A DNA stretch of 12,006 nucleotides from Gammaproteobacteria bacterium (lineage in GTDB: Bacteria > Pseudomonadota > Gammaproteobacteria > Xanthomonadales > Wenzhouxiangellaceae), in the NCBI GenBank assembly GCA_003561495.1, contig PWWM01000040.1, positions 1 through 12,006 on the forward strand, given 5' to 3'. The notes under the pieces are model-generated. The model was given only the letters and a program-made list of their open reading frames with translations, did no database searches and had not been told where the DNA came from. Positions 1-6,715 of this stretch are shown one piece after another; position 1 is the first letter of the stretch, and every line of letters begins with the position of its first letter. The position numbers were made by a program, and so were the translations under genes.

Positions 1-1073
1 AGGGCTCCTGGTCGGCCGCCAATCAGGGCTTCAGCCCACGCCCGGACCTCCCCGTCTACCAGCGCCAATACCAACCGGTGCGCCTGCTCGGAGAGAAGAC
101 CGAAAAGGGTCGCACCCTGCATGAAACCGATGCCATACGCTTGTGGACGCTTCAGGACGATGTCCTGATCGCCAGCCTCAAGACCAAGATGGCCGTGGTC
201 GACAACGGCGTGGTTGACGGGCTCAATGAAGCCCTGGACCGAGCCGAGAATGAATTCGAAGGACTGGTGATCTGGCAGCCGCAGGGGCCGTTTTCAGCCG
301 GCGCCAACCTCAAGGCAGCCGCCGAATCCATTCAGAAAGGCGATTTCGACAGCGTGCGCGCGCTGGTCCAGGGATTCCAGAATGTCAACCTGCGCATGCG
401 CTACTCGGCCATTCCATCGGTCGCCGCGGTACGCGGACTGGCCCTGGGCGGCGGACTGGAGCTGGCCATGCACGCCAGCCGTCGAGTGGCTCACCTGGAA
501 AGCTACATGGGCCTGGTCGAAGCCGGCGTCGGACTCCTGCCGGGCGGGGGCGGACTGGCCACCCTGGCCTTGCAGATCAATGCCGACACGGCCGCCGGAG
601 ACACCTATCCACTGCTTGAAAAACGCTACAAGCAGGTGGCCATGGGACAGGTCTCGGGATCGGCCATGGAAGCCAGGGAAATGGGCTATCTCAGGGCCGA
701 GGATCTGATCGTGCTGCACGAGCATGAATTGCTGCATGCCGCCCATGCCCAGGTACGCGCCCTGACCGCAGCCGGGTATCGTCCGGAGCATGCGGGTCGA
801 ACCGTGCCGGCAGCCGGCGATGTCGGCATCGCCACGCTCAAGATGCTGCTGGTCAACATGCTTGAAGGCCACTTCATTTCCGAGCACGACTTCGAGATCG
901 GCAGCCGCATCGCCACCGTGATCTGCGGCGGCGAAATCGACCGCGGCACCCCGATCAACGAAGCCTGGCTGCACCATCTCGAGCGCGAGCACTTCCTGGC
1001 GCTGTGCGCGATGGACAAGACCCAGGAGCGTATCGGGCACATGCTGAAGACCGGTAAGCCTTTGAGGAACTGA
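1..1073 (+). CDS. 3-hydroxyacyl-CoA dehydrogenase/enoyl-CoA hydratase, C-terminal part (5' truncated by window)
   Basis: The frame is open from base 3 to the stop at 1071-1073 (about 356 residues), so this is the 3' part of a longer gene; the GTG at 78 is not its start. The visible part is a crotonase (enoyl-CoA hydratase) domain. An oxyanion-hole loop FSAGANL lies at 291-311, followed by a glycine-rich GLALGGGLEL segment. Both canonical catalytic glutamates appear to be kept (codons 459-461 and 519-521, the latter just before GVGLLPGGGG). The C-terminal ending MLKTGKPLRN and the hydratase-last order match the FadN-type fusion, in which an NAD-binding 3-hydroxyacyl-CoA dehydrogenase comes first. 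Such proteins hydrate trans-2-enoyl-CoA and oxidise the 3-hydroxyacyl-CoA in cytoplasmic beta-oxidation. A thiolase follows on the same strand, as in fadN-fadA operons. The dehydrogenase half is not visible, so its presence is inferred from family architecture. Confidence 0.9.
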   Translation, partial: GSWSAANQGFSPRPDLPVYQRQYQPVRLLGEKTEKGRTLHETDAIRLWTLQDDVLIASLKTKMAVVDNGVVDGLNEALDRAENEFEGLVIWQPQGPFSAGANLKAAAESIQKGDFDSVRALVQGFQNVNLRMRYSAIPSVAAVRGLALGGGLELAMHASRRVAHLESYMGLVEAGVGLLPGGGGLATLALQINADTAAGDTYPLLEKRYKQVAMGQVSGSAMEAREMGYLRAEDLIVLHEHELLHAAHAQVRALTAAGYRPEHAGRTVPAAGDVGIATLKMLLVNMLEGHFISEHDFEIGSRIATVICGGEIDRGTPINEAWLHHLEREHFLALCAMDKTQERIGHMLKTGKPLRN

Positions 1074-1147
1074 CGGGAGACGGGAGACGGGAGACGGAAG
1101 ACGATTGAAGGTTTTACCGTCTCACGTCTACCGTCTTCCGTCTACCC
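1072..1147. repeat. Heptad-repeat inverted repeat (GACGGRA units) forming a long hairpin
   Basis: Four consecutive 7-base units (GACGGGA three times, GACGGAA once) run from 1072 to 1099, followed by GACG; the first unit overlaps the stop codon of the upstream gene. After a loop of about 14 bases (1104-1117), four units of the form CGTCTNM (1118-1145) give the reverse complement. Pairing 1079-1103 with 1118-1142 gives 21 Watson-Crick pairs and one G-U pair out of 25. No T-tract follows, so it is not a classical Rho-independent terminator. Its place between two co-directional fad genes suggests a dispersed intergenic element, or a hairpin that affects mRNA processing. The role is inferred; the repeat itself is read directly. 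Confidence 0.8.
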
Positions 1148-1210
1148 GAACACCGTTGCCGATCGAAGTCGAAAAACTAACCAGATGCCAAAGAATCAAC
1201 GAGGAACCCC

Positions 1211-2395
1211 ATGAACGACGCCTACATCGTATCCGCCGTCAGAACCCCCGTCGCCCGGGCCTTCAAGGGCGGTTTTCGCAATTATCGCCCGGATGATCTG
1301 CTGGCCCATGCGCTGAAAGAAGCTCTGGCCGAGGTGCCGGACCTGGATCCGGCCCGGGTCGAGGACGTGATTGTCGGTTGCGCCATGCCCGAGGCCGAAC
1401 AGGGCATGAACGTGGCCCGCATCGGCGCCCTGCTGGCCGGCCTGCCCGATTCGGTGCCGGGCGTGACTGTCAACCGGTTCTGCTCTTCGGGCCTGCAGAC
1501 CATCGCCATGGCAGCCGACCGGATTCGCCTGGGCGAGGCCGACGTGATGATCGCCGCCGGCACCGAGACCATGACCATGGTGCCGATGATGGGCCACAAG
1601 GTGGCCATGAACCCACGCGTGTTCAGCAACGACGAAAACGTCGCCATCGCTTATGGCATGGGCATTACCGCCGAAAAGGTCGCAAAGCAGTGGAAGGTCA
1701 GTCGCGAAGCCCAGGATGAATTCGCCTACCAGTCGCATCAGAAGGCGATCGCGGCCATCGATGGCGGGGAATTCACCGAAATTCGTCCGGTGACCGTCAC
1801 CAGCCGGGTCCCCGACCCACGAACCGGCCAGGTGCGTGAGGTCGAAACCGTCGTCGATACCGATGAAGGCCCGCGCCGCGACACCACCCCGGAAGCGCTC
1901 GGCAAGCTGCGCACGGTCTTCGACGCCAAGGGTGCGGTCACTGCCGGCACCAGCTCGCAGATGTCCGATGGCGCTGGCGCGCTGGTGCTGGTTTCCGAGC
2001 GGGTGGTCAAGGAGTTGAACCTGAAGCCGCTGGCCGTATTTCGTGGCTTCTCGGTCGCCGGGGTCAAGCCCGAGATCATGGGCATCGGTCCGATCGAAGC
2101 CATTCCCAGGGTGCTCAAGCAAACCGGTATCGGCAAGGACGAGCTGGACTGGATCGAGCTCAACGAAGCCTTCGCCGCCCAGGCCCTGGCAGTCATGCAG
2201 ACCACTGAGCTGGACCCGGACAAGGTCAACCCCCTCGGCGGCGCCATCGCTCTTGGCCACCCGCTGGGCGCGACCGGCGCAATACTCGCCGCCAAGCTCA
2301 TTCACGGCCTGCAACGTCGCGATCAGCGTTACGGGATGGTGACGATGTGTATCGGCACGGGCATGGGCGCGGCGGGGGTGTTCGAGCGCGTTTAA
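1211..2395 (+). CDS. fadA: Acetyl-CoA C-acyltransferase (3-ketoacyl-CoA thiolase, FadA type)
   Basis: This 394-residue protein has the usual thiolase length and all the diagnostic sites. Cys91 in NRFCSSGLQ is the acyl-accepting nucleophile. His350 in ALGHPLGATGA and Cys380 in MCIGTGMG form the second catalytic set, and the NEAF motif lies at 318-321. The enzyme cleaves 3-ketoacyl-CoA with CoA to acetyl-CoA and a shortened acyl-CoA, the last step of beta-oxidation, in the cytoplasm. The ATG at 1211 is supported by GAGGA at 1201-1205, five bases upstream. It lies 137 bases after the FadN-type gene, with the heptad hairpin between them, and is probably co-transcribed with it. A biosynthetic acetyl-CoA acetyltransferase is the main alternative, but the FadN-type partner favours degradation. 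The stop TAA (2393-2395) overlaps the stop of the opposing PH-domain gene. Confidence 0.95.
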   Translation: MNDAYIVSAVRTPVARAFKGGFRNYRPDDLLAHALKEALAEVPDLDPARVEDVIVGCAMPEAEQGMNVARIGALLAGLPDSVPGVTVNRFCSSGLQTIAMAADRIRLGEADVMIAAGTETMTMVPMMGHKVAMNPRVFSNDENVAIAYGMGITAEKVAKQWKVSREAQDEFAYQSHQKAIAAIDGGEFTEIRPVTVTSRVPDPRTGQVREVETVVDTDEGPRRDTTPEALGKLRTVFDAKGAVTAGTSSQMSDGAGALVLVSERVVKELNLKPLAVFRGFSVAGVKPEIMGIGPIEAIPRVLKQTGIGKDELDWIELNEAFAAQALAVMQTTELDPDKVNPLGGAIALGHPLGATGAILAAKLIHGLQRRDQRYGMVTMCIGTGMGAAGVFERV

Positions 2396-3888
2396 ACCCG
2401 ATGCGTCACCGCGGTCTCGGCCGCGTACAAAGCTCGATTTGCCAACTCAGCGGCATCATCCATCGGCACGAAGGGAATGGTGACCGCGCCCTGGGGCAGC
2501 ATCAGTTGCAGGTTGGCCAGGTCGTGGCGGCGTTGGTAGGGACTTCGCGTGACGCGCACCTGCTGGACCAGGGCCAGGTCGAAGACGTCCAATTGCTGAC
2601 CCAGAAAACCCTGCCGGACCCAGATCCGATCGCCATCGGCTTGCCAGCCCCAGTGACGCCAACGTAACTGGATACCGATCATCCATAGCCCCAATCCGGC
2701 AGCGGTCATCTGCAGCGACCAGTGCTCGCGACCCAACAGGATCGCCAGGGCAACCAGCACCAGGACGAAAAACACCAGCCAGCGCAGCCAGAAAATCCGC
2801 CTGAAGTGCAGACTGATGGGATTCAGGGAAGCCGGCCTGACCCATTCCGATGTAATTTGTGCCGTGAGTCGATGATCGTCGCGCCGCAGACCGGGCACCA
2901 GAAAACGAGTCTGGGAGTCACTCAACTCCTGGTCACCACTCTGAGTCTGACGGACGATCAGGTACCAGCACCCCAGCAACCGGCCCAGCGCCGATTGCTG
3001 CAGGGTCAGACCGGTGACCTTGTCTCGCTTGACCGTCTGTTCACGCTGGTCCAGCAGCCCACCGATTCCGACCAGCCGGTCCCCGCGGTCGAACATTCGA
3101 AAATCGTGAAAGCGCACGATCGAAAAAACCCCTGACAGAAGCATCAGGATGATCAAGCCGGTCATGATCATCGCGGAGATGACCATCCAGGCCGGACCGC
3201 CAAATTCGCTCAGCCATTGCATGATCGCGACTTCACGAAAATAACTTTCCAGATGATCGTAAAAGTTTCCGATCGCCCAACCCACCAGGCCGGCGAGCAC
3301 CCAGATCTGGTTGCTGCTCAATCCATGCAGAAACAATCGCCCGGTTCCGGCACGGTAGAGCTCGATTCCATGTGAACCGACCGTTTCTTCATTCGATTGA
3401 TCTTCCTCAGGCTCTCCACCCTGCCAGCCCGTGACCCGATCGCGCATGATCTCGGCCAGCTCGGCCGGGATACCGGGCAACTCCACTTCCTTTTCAGACG
3501 CGCCGGGTGTCTCCAGGCTGAAACGCACCAGCCCGAAAGGCCGAAAGTAGAACGGGCGACCAAGTTGTATGTTCTGGACCCGCGCAAAGCGGACCTTCAG
3601 CTCCCGCTTCTGAAAAAGACCGCGGCGAACGCGAATGGCATCTTCTTCGAGACGGAATCGAAAACGCCTGTGAAAAATGATCGCCCAGGCCAGAAAGCTC
3701 AACAGGATGGCCGCTAGTGCCAGCAGCAACTCACGCGGCCCCAACCAATCCAGGAAAGCGAACCCCGCTCCGGCCCCCAGAAACCAGAACAGGTTTTCGC
3801 GAATGAACTTCTGCAATCCATCAATGACCAGGAACACCAACGCCAATGGCGCCAGCTGTTGCCATTGATGGGCATCAGTCGGATTCAT
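2392..3888 (-). CDS. PH-like (bPH2/DUF304) domain membrane protein, YdbT-like
   Basis: The product is 498 residues from the ATG at 3888-3886, close to the usual YdbT length. It reads as three membrane-plus-bPH2 modules. Hydrophobic segments lie near residues 12-22, 33-73, 195-209, 233-258, 367-385 and 392-406. Each main hairpin is followed by a soluble bPH2 block: about 76-150 (with RGLFQKRELKVRFARVQNI), 262-345 (GGLLDQREQTVKRDKV) and 413-490 (QGFLGQQLDVFDLALVQQV). An acidic linker (158-168) separates module 1 from module 2. Family members are inner-membrane proteins of unclear role; B. subtilis YdbST has been linked to resistance to antimicrobial products. The frame stays open upstream to 4035, but that part lies within ydbS in another frame. 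The chosen start overlaps the ydbS stop by 14 bases, which indicates translational coupling. The stop interlocks with that of the thiolase gene. Confidence 0.88.
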   Translation of the reverse strand: MNPTDAHQWQQLAPLALVFLVIDGLQKFIRENLFWFLGAGAGFAFLDWLGPRELLLALAAILLSFLAWAIIFHRRFRFRLEEDAIRVRRGLFQKRELKVRFARVQNIQLGRPFYFRPFGLVRFSLETPGASEKEVELPGIPAELAEIMRDRVTGWQGGEPEEDQSNEETVGSHGIELYRAGTGRLFLHGLSSNQIWVLAGLVGWAIGNFYDHLESYFREVAIMQWLSEFGGPAWMVISAMIMTGLIILMLLSGVFSIVRFHDFRMFDRGDRLVGIGGLLDQREQTVKRDKVTGLTLQQSALGRLLGCWYLIVRQTQSGDQELSDSQTRFLVPGLRRDDHRLTAQITSEWVRPASLNPISLHFRRIFWLRWLVFFVLVLVALAILLGREHWSLQMTAAGLGLWMIGIQLRWRHWGWQADGDRIWVRQGFLGQQLDVFDLALVQQVRVTRSPYQRRHDLANLQLMLPQGAVTIPFVPMDDAAELANRALYAAETAVTHRV

Positions 3889-4492
3889 GATCCAAAGGCT
3901 TGTCGTTTTCCACAGGCTGACCATTCTCGGCGGATTCCCGTTCCGACCGATCGGTCTCGTCTGCTTCCTCGCGAATCTGCTCGAGCAGGTACTGGCGCAC
4001 CCGGCGCGCCGAGCGAACATCCAGCCCTTCGACACTAAGATCAGCCATCATTCCGCCTGCCGTGTAGCATTTGACCCGCAACAGGCCAAACAGACGCTCG
4101 ATCGGCCCACTGGCCGTCTCCACGTGCTGAATGCGTGCAAAAGGCACGATCACGGTCTTTTGCCAGATGACCCCGTAACGATAGATCAGATCGTGCTCAC
4201 GAACGACCCAGCCGCGCCGACGTGCATCGATCCAGGCAACCACGCAGAACCAGATCGTGGCGCCCGACATGGCGAATACGGACCAGGGGGCCGGATCGAA
4301 GGGGATGAATGGCAGTCGCGGCATCCATGCAACCGCCACCAGCACGATCAGCCAGAATGCCCCCGTGACGGCCAGGGAATAGGCATAGAAGGGACGGGCC
4401 ACGGGGTTGAGTCCCACGCGACGGTAGTCGGGCAATCGGTCAGACGGAACGGGACCGTTGGAAAATTCGCTGGGTTCGGTAATTCCGGTCAT
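3875..4492 (-). CDS. PH-like (bPH2/DUF304) domain membrane protein, YdbS-like
   Basis: This 205-residue protein has a short N-terminal region and two membrane segments (about residues 38-57 and 68-88). One bPH2 domain follows (about 92-178; features include RYGVIWQKTVIVPFARIQHV and the GLLRVKCYTAGG segment). The C-terminal tail of about 30 residues is very acidic. This is the YdbS layout, and the gene directly precedes and overlaps the YdbT-like gene, which is the conserved family order. The two products probably form one inner-membrane complex of unknown biochemical role. I chose the ATG at 4492 because a purine-rich AGAGAGGA lies directly upstream; an in-frame ATG at 4516 has no good ribosome binding site and would add eight residues. 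It is the first gene of a two-gene operon, divergent from the small secreted protein. Confidence 0.87.
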   Translation of the reverse strand: MTGITEPSEFSNGPVPSDRLPDYRRVGLNPVARPFYAYSLAVTGAFWLIVLVAVAWMPRLPFIPFDPAPWSVFAMSGATIWFCVVAWIDARRRGWVVREHDLIYRYGVIWQKTVIVPFARIQHVETASGPIERLFGLLRVKCYTAGGMMADLSVEGLDVRSARRVRQYLLEQIREEADETDRSERESAENGQPVENDKPLDHESD

Positions 4493-4643
4493 CTTCCTCT
4501 CTCTTGGGCTCAGCATGCCCCGGCGACAGCGAACAATACAGTGTCAAAGGTCACAAATGTCACAGTTTCAGTGAAAAAAACGTATGTGTATAGTAGGGTG
4601 GACAGCGTCCAACCCAGTCCAAATCATGGTCCGAGAAATCAAT
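4493..4643. promoter_or_regulatory. Divergent promoter region with repeated GTCACA motifs
   Basis: This 151-base gap separates the divergent ydbS-like and small secreted-protein genes and must hold both promoters. Two perfect GTCACA hexamers (4550-4555 and 4559-4564) lie 9 bases apart, with a related TGTCAA at 4542-4547, whose complement TTGACA is a perfect -35 hexamer for the minus strand but lacks a good -10. On the plus strand TATAGT (4589-4594) could be a -10 for the secreted-protein gene, with only a poor -35 (GTTTCA at 4565-4570, 18-base spacing). The region is clearly A+T-richer than its surroundings. The exact promoter and operator assignments are guesses. Confidence 0.35.
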
Positions 4644-4964
4644 ATGAAAACACATTCGAGATTGATCCTGGTCGCCGCCATTCTGGGTCTCATGCTCACC
4701 GCGCCACTTCACGCGGGCCAGGGTGATTGCGATTCCGACTACTGCATCAACTGGTGGAACATCAGCAGTGGCGGCGTCATCGAGTCCGAATCCGGTGATG
4801 GTCAGTGGACCCTTTCTGGCACCATCGGCCAATGGGAAGCGACCGAGGCGCGAGCCCTTTCCGGTGGCCAATGGCGACTGACCGGCGGATTCTGGGGTTT
4901 GACCCTGGAAGAACTGGCCGACCTGCTGTTCCGCGACCGCTTTGAGCCCGACACCGAATCCTGA
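4644..4964 (+). CDS. Small secreted protein with Gly/Trp repeats and C-terminal FRDRFE motif
   Basis: This 106-residue protein has an N-terminal signal peptide: basic start, hydrophobic core at residues 7-20, and a likely signal peptidase I site after LHA at 22-24. The mature part begins with two cysteines (29 and 34) and INWWNISSGG (35-44). Two related glycine/aromatic blocks follow: GDGQWTLSGTIGQ (51-63) and SGGQWRLTGGFWG (73-85). This resembles a recurrent pattern of exported proteins in which a W-[ST]-I/GGG start leads to SGTIGQ and ends in a GGFW signature. The C-terminus carries LLFRDRFE (94-101), like short F-x-D-x-F-E endings that I associate with exported proteins of this lineage. 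The start at 4644 is preferred over the ATG at 4584 because it gives a clean signal peptide and has GAGA seven bases upstream. The function is unknown. The stop abuts that of the next gene. Confidence 0.75.
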   Translation: MKTHSRLILVAAILGLMLTAPLHAGQGDCDSDYCINWWNISSGGVIESESGDGQWTLSGTIGQWEATEARALSGGQWRLTGGFWGLTLEELADLLFRDRFEPDTES

Positions 4965-6038
4965 TCAACCGGCGCGCTTGATGATTCTGCGGCAACGCCA
5001 GAGCAGGTAATTGACGGCCAGCCAGAAGTGCTGGAAATGCGGGTTGCGGGTCTGGCGCTTGTGATAGCGATAGTAAATCTGCTGAGCAATCACCGCCAGA
5101 CGGAACAATCCGTAAACCTCGTAGAACGCCCAGTTATCCGGCTTCAAACCCATTCGCTCACAGTAATATTCCACCACCTCAGCCCGGGTCATCATGCCCG
5201 GGACATGGGTGGGTTGCCTCCGAAAACCCTTGAAATACTTGTCATCATCGGCCTGAACCCAGTACGCCATGGAGTTACCCAGATCCATCAAGGGGTCACC
5301 GATGGTGGCCAGCTCCCAGTCCAGCACCCCGACGATCTTCATGGGGTCGTCGACATCGAGCACCAGGTTGTCGAAACGATAATCGCCATGGATGACGCGA
5401 ATGTCGACCTCGTCTGGCACGCGATCGGCCAGCCATCGCATCACCGACTTGCCCGGCAACACATTCCAGGTCTTGGCCCTGCGAAATCGTTCGGACCAGC
5501 CCTCGATCTGGCGCTGGTTGTAGCCCACACCCTTGCCAAGACGCCGAAGTCCGGTCTCATCGAGATCGACCTGGTGCAAATCGATCAAGCGGTCAATGGC
5601 GGTTTGGGAAAGCAACCGGGCCTGCTCGGGTTCCAGCACGAGACCGTCGGGGAGATCGGCTCGCAGAATGATGCCTTCCAGTCGTTCCATGACATAGAAA
5701 TCGGATCCGATGACCGATTCATCCCGGCACAGCGCCAGCACTCGTGGCACATAGGGATACGCGGCTCTGAGGGCGCGCTGGACCTGATACTCTCGCACCA
5801 TGTTGTGGGCCGATCTGGCCTTGGTGCCCGGGGGTGGGCGACGCAGGATGAGGTCCCGATCGGGATAGGTCAGGCGGTAGGTGAGGTTGGAGGCCCCCTT
5901 GGCATACTGATCAACCTGTGGTTGACCATCGAGCCCAGCGATATTGTCCTTGAGCCAGGCATCGACCGCGTCGATATCGAAGCGGTCCTCATCACGAAGC
6001 GCGCGGGGCTGATCAATCAGTCCGTCATTCGGGGGCAT
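4965..6038 (-). CDS. Phosphotransferase family protein (APH fold, acyl-CoA dehydrogenase-associated type)
   Basis: The product is 357 residues from the ATG at 6038. It has the aminoglycoside-phosphotransferase/choline-kinase fold signatures: a nucleotide-binding GASNLTYRL at 48-56, an invariant-Lys-region equivalent DLILRRPPPG at 62-71, the catalytic-loop motif HGDYRFDN at 217-224, and the metal-binding motif VLDWELATIGDP at 238-249. The HGD-x4-N and DWE-type motifs are intact, so it is probably an active kinase. It resembles the kinase-like domain of ACAD10/11 and bacterial partners of acyl-CoA dehydrogenases; ACAD10/11 kinase domains phosphorylate 4-hydroxyacyl-CoAs. A role in hydroxy-acid or acyl-CoA catabolism is therefore plausible here; antibiotic resistance is not indicated. 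Starts at 6098 (GTG) and 6068 (ATG) are in frame. I chose 6038 for GGAA seven bases upstream and because the domain follows soon after. No acyl-CoA dehydrogenase gene is seen beside it. Confidence 0.88.
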   Translation of the reverse strand: MPPNDGLIDQPRALRDEDRFDIDAVDAWLKDNIAGLDGQPQVDQYAKGASNLTYRLTYPDRDLILRRPPPGTKARSAHNMVREYQVQRALRAAYPYVPRVLALCRDESVIGSDFYVMERLEGIILRADLPDGLVLEPEQARLLSQTAIDRLIDLHQVDLDETGLRRLGKGVGYNQRQIEGWSERFRRAKTWNVLPGKSVMRWLADRVPDEVDIRVIHGDYRFDNLVLDVDDPMKIVGVLDWELATIGDPLMDLGNSMAYWVQADDDKYFKGFRRQPTHVPGMMTRAEVVEYYCERMGLKPDNWAFYEVYGLFRLAVIAQQIYYRYHKRQTRNPHFQHFWLAVNYLLWRCRRIIKRAG

Positions 6039-6142
6039 GGGCTGATTCCGGGCTGGGAAAAACCCCATGTTACTCGAACACGACAACGCCTTTGGCACCG
6101 GGGATCTGTACCATCACCGTTCAGGATCAGTGAGCAGGCACC

Positions 6143-6715
6143 ATGAAAGCCAGCGACAACGAAAAGGTAGCGGAGCTTCTCAAGCAATACACCAATAATG
6201 ATGACAGCATTGACCAGATGCTGCCCATGGTCTACCAGGAGTTGCGCGCACTGGCCGGCCGGCAACTGGCCAGCCAGAGACGCGATCATACCCTTCAAGC
6301 CACTGCCCTGATCAACGAGGCCTATCTTCGCCTGGCTGAACAGGACTATCACAACTGGGAAAATCGCCGCCAGTTTCTCCTGATTGCAGCCACCGTGATG
6401 CGTCGAGTCCTGGTCGATTATGCGCGGCGACGCTCAGCCGCCAAACGGCCCCAGGACTGCCAGAAAGTCACCATCGAAAGCTCCGATCTCGGCGAGGATT
6501 TCGGACAGGATCTGATCGCACTGGACCAGATCCTCAATCAGCTATCCGAAGTGGATGAGCGCCAGGCCCGGATCGTCGAGTTGAGATATTTCGCGGGTTT
6601 GAGCATCGCCGAAACGGCCGAGGCACTGGAGATCTCAGCCCGCACGGTCACGCGGGAATGGCGCATGGCCCTGGCCTGGTTGCGGCGCACCCTTTCTCAG
6701 GGTGGAAGCAATTAA
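6143..6715 (+). CDS. ECF-type RNA polymerase sigma factor (TIGR02999/ECF43-like)
   Basis: This 190-residue protein has region 2 at about residues 25-97 and region 4 at about 135-185. Region 4 holds a helix-turn-helix at LSIAETAEALEISARTVTREW (start 153, shown only by its first and last parts: LSIAETAE and SARTVTREW). The region-2 segment HTLQATALINEAYLRL (49-64) and the stretch MRRVLVDYARRR (86-97) are typical of the TIGR02999 subfamily. The usual acidic DAED-type motif of region 2.2 is replaced by uncharged residues including Thr50 and Thr54. Members of this group (ECF43) are usually encoded next to Ser/Thr kinases; in the Vibrio EcfP/PknT pair, threonine phosphorylation in this segment activates the sigma factor. 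Here a kinase gene faces it with overlapping stop codons, and no anti-sigma gene is visible. ATG at 6143, with a modest AGG four bases upstream. Confidence 0.92.
   Translation: MKASDNEKVAELLKQYTNNDDSIDQMLPMVYQELRALAGRQLASQRRDHTLQATALINEAYLRLAEQDYHNWENRRQFLLIAATVMRRVLVDYARRRSAAKRPQDCQKVTIESSDLGEDFGQDLIALDQILNQLSEVDERQARIVELRYFAGLSIAETAEALEISARTVTREWRMALAWLRRTLSQGGSN

Noticed and set aside
1072..1147. CRISPR array or Rho-independent terminator
   Set aside because: The units are only 7 bases with no spacers, so it is not CRISPR; no T-tract follows the stem, so it is not a classical terminator.
1196..2314. Long open frame on the minus strand (372 codons) opposite the thiolase gene
   Set aside because: It is an antisense shadow of a thiolase with complete motifs; its translation shows no recognisable domain and is rich in His/Gly/Asp, as expected from GC-rich codon bias.
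3889..4035. Upstream extension of the YdbT-like frame
   Set aside because: It lies inside the YdbS-like gene in another frame, and its translation (Arg/Cys/Ser-rich) does not look like the family N-terminus; the ATG at 3888 gives the expected length.
6093..6098. TGGCAC as a sigma-54 -24 element upstream of the sigma factor gene
   Set aside because: The required TTGC-type -12 element is absent at the correct spacing.
5028..6146. Open frame of 372 codons on the plus strand opposite the phosphotransferase
   Set aside because: The opposite strand encodes intact kinase motifs, and this frame has no recognisable domain.
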